Shown here piece by piece: positions 55,875-64,000 of a stretch of 64,000 nucleotides of DNA. A program made the translations under genes and the position numbers. Under the pieces are notes generated by a model that ran no database searches, was not told where the DNA came from, and saw only the letters and a list, made by a program, of their open reading frames with translations. The stretch's first letter is position 1, and the number at the start of each line of letters is the position of its first letter. Source of the DNA: Haliclystus octoradiatus (lineage: Eukaryota > Cnidaria > Staurozoa > Stauromedusae > Haliclystidae); assembly GCA_916610825.1 (NCBI GenBank), contig OU744448.1, positions 11,536,125 to 11,600,124 on the forward strand, given 5' to 3'.

Positions 55875-56522
55875 ATGAATAAAAGATCATATGTCGACTT
55901 ATTTTTAATAATATTTTTATGTTTTGGTCGCTTCGTTGCAAGTGCTGAAGATTCTATTTCGGTTGATTTTGTGTCAGCGCATTTGAACATAACGATAAAA
56001 GACGGCTCTGGTTATCCACAATGGATGGAAATGACTGGCAAGTATGGCGCTGGAGCACTTGAAACAGAAGCTGCTGGCTATTTATACTACGAAAAAGACC
56101 AAGATTGGTGTGCTCATAATTTTACAAGGAAGGTATCAATTCGACCATGGATAGCTTTAATCCCTCGTGGCAATTGCTTCTTCACAGTAAAGATTTTGAA
56201 CGCTAAGCGCAGTAATGCTTCTGCAGTAATCATATTTAATAACGAAGCTGGTGAATTTAAAATGAAACAAAACGAACCCATGGTTGCTGTAAGCATTGGA
56301 CGAGGATACGGGGAAGAACTTGTAAATACTGTTGGTAATCGTTCTGTATATGTTCGTATTAGCCCAGGACCACGGCACGAATCGCCAGGAGACTGGCCAA
56401 GTCGCACTTCAGTTTTATTCGTTTTGGTATCATTTATTTTATTAATGTGCATCTCATTGGCATGGCTTGTGTTTTACTACGTACAAAGGTTTCGTTACTT
56501 TTATGCCAGAGATCGAAAAGAG
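55875..56522 (+). CDS. First coding exon of a Goliath/RNF150-type PA-TM-RING E3 ubiquitin ligase (partial gene)
   Basis: The 216 codons encode a signal peptide (about 1-24, LFLIIFLCFGRFVASA), a lumenal/extracellular protease-associated (PA) domain (about 60-165, with WIALIPRGNCFFTVKI and NASAVIIFNN), and one transmembrane helix (about 178-203). After the helix comes the very conserved WLVFYYVQRFRY...ARDR of RNF130/RNF150/Goliath proteins. Sequons at N38, N82, N114 and N155 fit a glycosylated lumen-facing region. The RING-H2 that recruits E2 enzymes should be on later exons, which are not found in this window. Family members sit in endosomal or plasma membranes and ubiquitinate membrane cargo. 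The start has A at -3 (CACAATG) and is the first ATG before the signal peptide. The exon ends in phase 0 at GAG|GTGAGT. RNF128 or RNF13-like genes are alternatives, but the TM-proximal sequence is closest to RNF150/RNF130. Confidence 0.9.
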
Positions 56523-56528
56523 GTGAGT
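56521..56528 (+). other. 5' splice site of the RNF150-like exon
   Basis: GAG|GTGAGT matches the consensus donor. The frame continues as an ORF to 56570, but protein similarity ends exactly at the GT, supporting splicing here. Confidence 0.85.
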
Positions 56529-58120
56529 CTAGGATATTGTTTATTGCAAAACAATTTGTTTGGCCAATAATGATTTGAACAGGCCTAGCACGATATCTTA
56601 TCACTTTAATCTTAGTTTATAAATTATTATGTTGCTATGCCTTCAATACATAGTACCTTTTTCATATTAATTCAATGAGGTTTTTCATGTTGACATGCCG
56701 TGGGACTTTGTTGTCTGTGTCCGTTGGTATTTAGTTGATCAGGCTATATCCTGCATTGTGAAATGTGAACACATGTATCCCAGGCTGTCTTCTATTTTTC
56801 TCCCTGATCAAATCTAAACTTTGTGCTATTGTGACGAACTTTTAACATTACAACATTTATGAAAACTGTATTGCCGTTGATTTTCTCTGCCCTTGAGATA
56901 GTTCCTAAATGCTTAGGCGTTTGATATCCAGCCTTCACTTTTCCTCAATTTCTTTTGTAAACAAAGGCGTATGCGGTATTGAATTGCTTTTACAAAAGTC
57001 AATCGTTTTCATGCTTGCTTTTACTGTTCTCCCTCGGGTGATCAGCATATTATCTGTTGTTTAAAAATCGTCATTACATTGTTTATTGAATTAATTCGAA
57101 CCCCCTCGTGTTGTGTTTTATTGGTAGAACATTTCAACGCATGTGAAAACACGATGACCGGTGCTTCAAATGCTTATAAATCGATTGTCTGAAATTGATA
57201 TTTTTACTTGTACAATGAAACACGATTTCAAATGTATATCCATTCTGTTTACTTATAGCCTCAGGATTAACTAAATGGTCTATTATTTTTTCATATGAGT
57301 CGTATTTTTATATTTCTCATATTTTCTTTTTTTCATTGATAATATTCTCTAATAATGTAACATCTGACATATTATAATATTTTTGAGCTTCTTTACAGCT
57401 TCTTTGTGGCCACTGCCTTATTACTTATCAGATAGTTTCGCTTAGTGCGTTGTTGTTGATGAATTTAATTCTGTCTACACGATGACCTTTCTGTTGCCAA
57501 GTTACATTCTGCCCACCTTGTTACAGTATCTGTTTTTCAGTTTTGTTCAATGTCATTCAAATCCCCCTTTCTTCTCAGGAATTCCCCTCTAACACAGAAA
57601 AGTAAACGTATGTAATATGATTCTTACTGTTTCAAATTGTTTACTCAATTTGCAGTAACTTGTGACGGAACAAATTTTTACATTACTTGTTTTCCGGAAA
57701 TTCCTACACGTTTGTTTTGGCGACAATATTATATATAGGACAATGGAAATCACAGATATGTTAGTCCCATGAAACAATCCTACTGGCATTTTGCCATAGG
57801 ACACTGAAAAATTCATGATAGTGATAAGGATGTATGTATCATTCTCAGATGCCTCATTCAGTGTCTGCCAAAGGATTTGGCCTTCCTGAGTTTTTGAAAC
57901 ATTTTCAAGATTTTCTTCTAAAATTGTTATTGAATTTTAACCTATAAATCAGAAAATTACCCATTTTCTTCTGAATTTTTTTTTAACCTTCCTGGATCTA
58001 GGATCCCACAATCTCCCCTTTTGTTGGCCCCTGACCACCTCAGCATATAGCCCCTGACCACCTCAGCGTATTGGCCATTCTATACCACCTCAGCATATAA
58101 TTAAAATCTAACTTTCTTAT
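56529..58120 (+). other. Presumed intron 1, first part
   Basis: No further exon of the ligase (expected to begin with a basic RRLGDAAKKA-like stretch and then the RING) was found. Sequence is T-rich in the sense strand. A small tandem repeat lies at 58022-58104. Confidence 0.6.
58022..58104 (+). repeat. Short tandem repeat of ACCACCTCAGC(A/G)TAT
   Basis: GGCCCCTGACCACCTCAGCA is repeated as AGCCCCTGACCACCTCAGCG and then as a diverged third unit, with a period of about 28 bp. Confidence 0.75.
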
Positions 58121-58823
58121 TAAAGTGGAAATAAACACCTAGACTATCTTTACATATGTAGTAGAACCCGACGTGAAAGAGACAATGGCGTAATTTTTTT
58201 TTCGATCTGGAAATTATTTCTTTGTGAAAAATGCCTTCAAAATTGGTGTTTTGACCCAAATGTCGCTGAGAGGGATTGGATCTAGCTTTATGATGACAAA
58301 GTCACAAGTCGTGTAGTTTGTCTAACAGACTTAACATTGGGCTGATCACGCGACGTTATCTTTGAGGTGACCTAGCTCCAAGAAGTCGCACAAAAAAATT
58401 TCTGACAAGGCTGAGCCATGAACAAACATATAAACTCGCGAATTACGTAAAAAAGATGCAATTTGTGATTTCAGAAGAAGAATAAAATCTATTGAAACGC
58501 TCAGTCGAAATAATTTCTCATAGCATCATTAAGTGCGATGAATCTGATATAGATTGCAAATTAACACGAATGTCAGGTGGTGCGAGTGTTCCTGTGTGAC
58601 TAGTCTAGTGACACATATTAGTTACGTATTCTGTGTGATCGCAGTACTTCTCAAATCTTCTCTTCCCTTTTTTTCCTCAGCGACATTTGGGTCAAAACAC
58701 CACTTTGAAGGCATTTTTCACCAAGAAATAAGTTCCAGATCGAAAAAAAATTATGCCATTGTTTTTTTCATGTCGGGTTCTACTTCATATGTAAAGATAG
58801 TCTGGGGGTTTATTCTCACTTTA
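58121..58823. mobile_element. 703-bp fold-back element with about 148-bp arms
   Basis: The left arm (58121-58268: TAAAGTGGAAATAAAC...CCCAAATGTCGCTGAG) is the inverse of the right arm (58676-58823: CTCAGCGACATTTGGG...CACTTTA). The conserved TTTACATATG and AGATAGTC blocks are in mirrored order. The centre (about 58270-58675) is unique. No clear TSD beyond a possible TA. No gene. Confidence 0.85.
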
Positions 58824-59402
58824 GTTTGATTGCAATCTTTATTGGAAAAGACATTGACAAAACTTTTCATATTTACACAAATCCCTACAATTACTTACAA
58901 ATTCAGGGCGTATTAGCCTTCTGGGAACCAGACAAAATGTGATTTTCAAAATAGTTGAAAAGCTGAAGAATTGTTACCAAAATAATTGGGGTTAAATGGA
59001 ATTTTACCGAGGTTAAACCATCATCTTTAAGTTGCGTACATTGTGAGCTATTACTTTGTAGGTTAGAGGAAGGGGCCTGGTATTGAGGCTCGGGTTCACA
59101 GGAGGGGGTAGGTATTACGCAGTGGGTCATCTAATCTACTTTACAGTTTTCTTGGGCGTTTTATTCATTCCTTGCCTTGCCAGCTTGCTGCTTAGTTCAT
59201 TTCAGCCAACTTCCGCAAGTTGTAAATTTATTTTGATGCTGCTTTAATTGAGGTCATATTTACGGTTATAATGCTATGCCAATGATGATTGTGGTGTGGG
59301 CTGCTGTTTTTGATGCTGGTCAAATATGCTTGTTGATTGCTGTGAATTAGGATTTGTGTTGCTGCTATGACATGCTAATGCCTGGGGCGTTCCACTATCG
59401 TT
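58824..59402. other. No gene seen (intronic)
   Basis: No feature is supported. A degenerate precursor of the minisatellite motif (GCTGCTATGACATGCTAATG) is visible from about 59360. Confidence 0.5.
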
Positions 59403-60010
59403 TGTGTTGTTGTTGTTGTTGCTATGCTATGCTATATTAATGCTTTGGGCCATGCCGCTATCGTTGGTGTTGTTGTTGTGGCTGAGCTATGCTATATTAA
59501 TGCTTTGGGTCATGCCGCTATCATTAATGTTATTGTTGTTGCTATGCTATGCTATGATAATGCTTTGGGCCATGCTGCTATTGTTGGTGTTGTTGTTGTT
59601 ACTGAGCTATGCTATATTAATGCTTTGGGTCTTGCCGCTAGCTATGCTATGCTATGATAATGCTTTGGGCCATGCCGCTATTGTTGGTGTTGTTGTTGTT
59701 GCTGAGCTATGCTATATTAATGCTTTGGGTCATGCTGCTATCATTGATGTTATTGTTGTTGCTATGCTATGCTATGATAATGCTTTGGGCCATGCCGCTA
59801 TTGTTGGTGTTGTTGTTGTTGCTGAGCTATGCTATATTAATGCTTTGGGTCTTGCTGCTATCATTGATGTTATTGTTGTTGCTATGCTATGCTATGATAA
59901 TGCTTTGGGCCATGCTGCTGTCGTTGGTGTTGTTGTTGTTGCTATGCTATGCTAATGCTTGGGCCGTGCTGCTGCCATTGAGGTGTTGTTGTTGCTATGC
60001 TAGGCTATGC
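59403..60010 (+). repeat. 60/120-bp higher-order minisatellite
   Basis: About ten 60-bp units alternate between two types: CTATGCTATGCTATGATAAT...TTGGGCCATGCCGCT, and GAGCTATGCTATATTAATGC...TTGGGTCATGCCGCT. This gives a 120-bp higher-order repeat, each unit with an internal (TTG)n run. Because 60 is divisible by three and the unit has no stop in any forward frame, all three forward frames stay open for hundreds of bases, giving Leu/Met/Ala-rich false ORFs. A protein-coding role is unlikely. Confidence 0.95.
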
Positions 60011-60351
60011 TATTGACGACGGAGTTTGGGCTGCTTTTGTTTATTGCTGGTTAAATGTGGAACAATTTTTCTCCCACCCTCCTCCCATTCAAAGTTATGG
60101 TTGGTAAGTATGACTAGGAATTCCACTGACTTAGCAGTGTGACTGGAGCTTGGTTGGTGGTGTCAGGTCTGCCTTTGTTCTGCCGGCCTTTTTAATTATT
60201 GCCGCCTGCCACCTCCCACCAACCAAGCACCTGGGCCAAAATATTGTTGTATTATTAAGATGAATGGTTTAATTGAAATTTAGAATCCAAACGGACTGCC
60301 GGTTGCAGGCACATTTTGAAAACAATAGAATTACTGCAGGACACAACTATC
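60011..60351. other. No gene seen (intronic)
   Basis: The last eight bases (CAACTATC, 60344-60351) are the TSD of the next element. Otherwise no feature is supported. Confidence 0.5.
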
Positions 60352-61054
60352 TAGCCTGCGTCTAGACAAAAACGTTTCTGATGTGAAGTCTGCATAGCCG
60401 ACCGAACAAAGCTGTTTTGCTGACACTCTACTAGACTGGTACCGCCAAATAAAAGCTTTAATTTTGTCAAACATTAAAAAAAACACTCAAGCTTGGGAAT
60501 AAATCGTTGAAAACAGACAATGTTTATGACACTCATTCGAGAGAAAAATTGAGTAGAAATTTTGTTGTTTGTATAGAATTATAGAATATTGTCTAACCCG
60601 AAGGAGGAATTGATCATTTGTGTCCCGATGTTATAAATACCAATGTTATAATTCCAATATTTGTAAATTTTTTGTTTGACTTTCTAAGGTGACATTCCTA
60701 CTTGCTCACCAAATGTTCGAAATGCTCCATACGTTCGTTGTCAATAGTTTCTTTGATTTTTTTCACTGAACTATACCTGTTACTGGATTTTAAGATATAT
60801 TTAACTCACTCACAAATACGTTGTATATTTTCATAAAATGAGCTTATCTTCCAATTCCGGCCCCACTTTTGTTTATCACATGACTGATACCCACAATCTG
60901 ATTGACTGATATCGAATTAAAACCACGTTAGCAAAGCTAACCAACAGTCACTGCTTTTGCAAGTCTAGTGCAGTGTCAGCAAAACGGCTTTGTTTGGTCG
61001 GCTACGCAGACTTTACACTTTCCTTCAGAAACGTTTTAGTCTGGACGCAGGTTA
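60352..61054. mobile_element. 703-bp hAT-like MITE with 8-bp TSD
   Basis: TIRs TAGCCTGCGTCTAGAC (60352 on) and the inverse of TAACCTGCGTCCAGAC (ending 61054) begin arms of about 95 bp, with AAAACGTTTCTG, GTCTGC(A/G)TAGCCGACC and TTTTGCTGACAC in mirrored order. The 8-bp direct repeats CAACTATC at 60344-60351 and 61055-61062 flank it. An 8-bp TSD with TA-initial TIRs fits hAT. No coding sequence. Confidence 0.88.
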
Positions 61055-61218
61055 CAACTATCAAGATTCATTCATTTCATTATATTTGTTTCAACTCGTT
61101 TCTAACTGTCTATAGCAGAGCAGTTACCATTAAGGTACTTTTTACAAGAAGTCGAGATAGTAATTATGCTATTATAGATAAATAAAGAAATTTGTATATA
61201 TTTATATATATATAATAA

Positions 61219-62049
61219 CAAGATATTATAATAGAACTAAGATAGTCTAACTCAGATTGTGTTTTTGAGAGTTTTAAACAGGCCATAATATTATCTTACC
61301 TTTGTGAAAATCAACCAAATAAATTGTATTTAACATCCTCAAGCATTGAATAATTCAAATTTGAAAACGACGTCTTTGTCCGACATCAATAGCATCCTCA
61401 AAAGTCTATCTATGTTGACCCAAGATCGATCAATTCCAAACATTTTGATCTGTTTTGCCACGGCAAAATCACTGAGAATTGGCCACAAAAGCTATTTTAA
61501 GATCATCTCGTTTCAATGCGAAAAAATTTCTGGGGCTTCGATTATCAAACAAACAAACTTACTTTCTTGTGAAAAGTAAAACATTTATTAAACATTGCTG
61601 ATATTCAATATGTTTGAAATGTCGCGCGTGACAAAAAATCAAACAGAACCAGGTTTCATGATTCCATCTGAACCACGCGAAAAAATGTTTTACTTTTCAC
61701 AAGAAAGAAAGTTTGCTTGTTTGATAATCTGAGCCCCGGTAATTTTTTCGCATCGAAACGAGATGATCTTGAAATAGCTTTTGAGGCCAATTCTCAGTGA
61801 TTTTGCCGTGGCAAACAGATCAAAATGTTTGGAATTGATCGATCTTGGGTCAACAAAGATAGACTTTTGAGGATGTTATTGATGTCGGCAAAGACGTCGT
61901 TTTTAAATTTGAATTAATCAATGCTTGAGGATGTTAAATACAATTTATTTGGTTGATTTTCACAAAGGTAAGATAATATTATGGCCTGTTTAAAACTCTC
62001 AAAAACACAAATCTGAGTTAGACTATCTTGGTTCTATTATAATATCTTG
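61219..62049. mobile_element. Fold-back (palindromic) DNA element, copy 2, with 7-bp TSD
   Basis: Starts CAAGATATTATAATAG and ends CTATTATAATATCTTG. The arms of about 365 bp each (61219-61587 and 61682-62049) leave a central spacer of only about 95 bp. ATAATAA at 61212-61218 and 62050-62056 is the flanking direct repeat. Fuller than copy 1 (4950-5715). Transcripts would form an almost complete hairpin. No ORF of note. Confidence 0.92.
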
Positions 62050-62056
62050 ATAATAA

Positions 62057-62792
62057 TAATGTAATAATATTAATAGTGGGATTGTTCCGCACCACTTCTT
62101 GGTATAGTGCTCAATGAAATTAATCAGAGCATTTTTGTAGGATAGTTGAAATAAATCGCCTGATGATCACCTTCTGGTGTGAAACTTGAAGTAGCGGAAA
62201 TCTAGAATGTTTCATTTTTGACTCTCATTTGATATATATATACACACTACAATGCTGAATTATTAAACCACTTTATTTAAGCTCATCAGTTTTTATTTAT
62301 TTATGATTACTGTTCTTGGTAAATCGTGCACAGGCTAATATCCATTATTTTGTTATTAAAATCTTTTGCTGTTTTAATGCAGTTCAAGTTCATTGTCTTT
62401 GAAATCAGATTGTAGCATTCGGAGGCAGTGTATTTGGTGGATCTTTTACCAACATTTGTATTAAATGATTGTACTGCTTTATCGCTTCGATACGCTGCTC
62501 TTGTGCTACCACGCGTTACACTGAACATGTCCATTGCCCATAATGTAAGACGGTGCATCACTTTGCTTGAATTGCCAACATATCTTTGTAGCAGATACAA
62601 GGCTCAGCTGTGAAGATTGCATAACTTATATCAAATTGGCGACATCACTTCAGGACTTTTGTCATCATCTCTGCATAAACCTGTAGGTTCGGAGATTGTT
62701 CTGAAATAAACCAGCTGTTCTGAAGGCCCTGCAAAATATTTCCTCTGCTCGGAATGTCGAGTAATTTCTTCCTGAACTCATTGGTATCACTT
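62057..62792. other. AT-rich stretch with one retroelement-like ORF
   Basis: Apart from the minus-strand ORF at 62307-62600, listed separately, nothing is recognised. Confidence 0.5.
62307..62600 (-). pseudogene. Possible C-terminal tail of a non-LTR reverse transcriptase
   Basis: The frame has TRAAYRSDKAVQSFNTNVGK followed by RSTKYTASECYNLI and FNNKIMDI near the end. This resembles the region after the RT domain in many invertebrate LINE proteins (an N-T-R-rich block, a T-N-x-G-K-R-S/A motif, a W/Y-N-x-L motif, then F-K/N-K). The typical W-N is Y-N here and no RT core is nearby. Weak motif evidence only. Confidence 0.3.
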
Positions 62793-63405
62793 GAGTTACA
62801 GCCAGGTGTTGGTTGGTCAGCCCATCTAAGAGCAATACAACGAGGTGCGAACAAAAATAGAAATTTGCTGAATTCAGCTATTTTGAATTTCAACTTTTCG
62901 TAAACAAACTGTCGAAGCACACTAAAAACTTTAAGTTTACGGGATTCTGTTGGATCAAATTGGAGTAACAAAATTAGAAATAATAGATTGCATTATCTTG
63001 AAAGACTGTATGAACATTACGAAGGCATTTTTGAGGCGTATAATACAAAATAAAAGGAGAAAATATCATGTTTTGATGGAGTGGTCTCCATCGTTGGAAA
63101 ATTGTAAACACTTCGGTCGGTTTGAAACTTGATTTTAAAAATCAAAATCAAAGAAATAGTTGAACTTAAATATCATATCTCCAAAATACATCATTACTCT
63201 TATTCAAAATTCCATTTCTCCGTCAATATATAATTAAAATTGACAATATGACAGAATAAACAATCGAAATCTAAACTTTGAAAATGATTCAAGCAAGTTT
63301 GCTTACATTTTTAGTGTTTTATTCACCAACCAGCGCCTGAGAAAACTTCACATGATACCAAGTTGTGCTGTGCTTGGGTTTACCATATTTTTGATTTCTG
63401 GCACA
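62793..63405 (+). mobile_element. MITE family C, copy 3
   Basis: Homologous to 38379-39026: CAGGTGTTGGTTGGTCAGCC near the left, GAAATTTGCTGAATTCAGCT, a TGTTTTGATGGAGTGGTCTC block, and ending TTTGATTTCTGGCACA. The left tip is missing and the right tip is present, the reverse of copy 2. No coding sequence. Confidence 0.8.
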
Positions 63406-64000
63406 GTTATAAGGCTCACTGAAGCACTGCGCGGAAATGAAAGACCACCAAAAGCAGTCTGAAGAGAGCTTTTCATCCACTGATTAATGCCTAATGTACA
63501 ATTCAGGAATTCTTCCAGGATTTCACGTATACATCCGTCAGTAAATGATCTACTTTAAAATTTAAAGTATATCATTTACTCAAAAAAAAAACAATTTATT
63601 GTTTTATTGAACAAAATCATGAAACAGCAAAATCTATAAGAAGATTAATTTCAGCCTTTCACTGTTTGACAGTTATAGAATGAGTGATCTGATCCTGCAA
63701 ATTGATTGTGTTGACAAGATTGTGTTGTGTTGATTGGGTAAAGAGGACAATTTTTAGGTCCTTTTTCAGATACCCGTAGGTGTTTTCGGCTCACTGGATT
63801 TATAGATTTGGCCCTACTAGCAATATATAATTTGATTCTTCAACTATAACAAAATGTCATTAACCAACTTGAATGAAATTCAATCTGATTCAAATAATTG
63901 GTAATGAAGGATGTCTGAGTCATCAATTATCTTTCGTCAATTTCACTACAACAATGATTTCTTTTCTAATTTAATGGGTCATTGATTTTTCATTAAATAC
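63406..64000. other. No gene seen to window end
   Basis: A short MITE Z-like scrap (AGGCTCACTGAAGCACTGCG) lies near 63411, and a small palindrome (TTTAAAATTTAAA) near 63553. No exon of the RNF150-like gene is recognised before the window ends. Confidence 0.5.

Noticed and set aside
59404-60016. Three overlapping Leu/Met/Ala-rich ORFs that look like membrane proteins
   Set aside because: Open in all forward frames because of the 60-bp minisatellite; no evidence of a gene.
62645-62971. 108-codon minus-strand ORF
   Set aside because: Lies in MITE family C; a similar ORF at 38353-38538 comes from the same repeat in another copy.

Overview
The window is animal nuclear DNA: AT-rich, intron-bearing and packed with transposable elements. 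One host gene is recognisable, the first coding exon of a Goliath/RNF150-type PA-TM-RING E3 ubiquitin ligase (55875-56522, + strand, ending in a consensus 5' splice site). BEL/Pao and Ty3/gypsy LTR elements, an L2/CR1-like LINE, a Penelope-like GIY-YIG remnant, tRNA-derived SINEs and many fold-back DNA elements point to an aquatic invertebrate metazoan. A tunicate is plausible, but nothing here proves it. There are no bacterial operons, CRISPR arrays or rRNA genes.

Layout, left to right. 1-11641: a probable DNA transposon end with GACGTC subterminal motifs, a tandemly duplicated LTR-element 3' end with a third copy 3.5 kb away, a hairpin, a 7-bp-TSD palindromic element, a pogo/Tigger-like end, a GCGCGC-rich MITE and a GIY-YIG remnant. 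11642-14168: a fold-back element with a 9-bp TSD whose arms are about 160-bp tandem arrays full of TGATCA. 14957-18605: a second fold-back element with an 8-bp TSD and arms built from A/T-rich iterations, carrying a SINE (12-bp TSD) inside. 19575-32874: a BEL/Pao element on the minus strand with two LTRs, PBS, PPT and a perfect 5-bp TSD, interrupted by a nearly full-length L2-like LINE and by about 3 kb of unexplained sequence. 35146-44544: a Ty3/gypsy element on the plus strand, broken by a 4.6-kb pile of nested MITEs and an uninterrupted 870-bp (ATGAA)n array, by a SINE, and by a GTAAC-rich fragment. 45023-49518: a second, internally deleted BEL/Pao element (minus strand). 50004-54623: a 4.6-kb DNA element with long TIRs. 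55875-64000: the RNF150-like exon and what is probably its large first intron, holding a 60/120-bp higher-order minisatellite, two further fold-back elements with their own TSDs or TIRs, the second copy of the 7-bp-TSD palindrome, and a third copy of a 0.6-kb MITE.

The coding remnants are selfish-element genes. The LTR elements encode gag, protease, RT, RNase H and integrase, all broken by stops, frameshifts, deletions or nested insertions. The small elements encode nothing visible and are presumably moved by enzymes encoded elsewhere. The strongest novelty is the cluster of fold-back elements with iterated arms. Their exact target-site duplications define their ends and point to several different transposase superfamilies (9-bp, 8-bp and 7-bp classes). 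Boundaries and TSDs were read by eye; family names rest on recalled motifs, not database searches.
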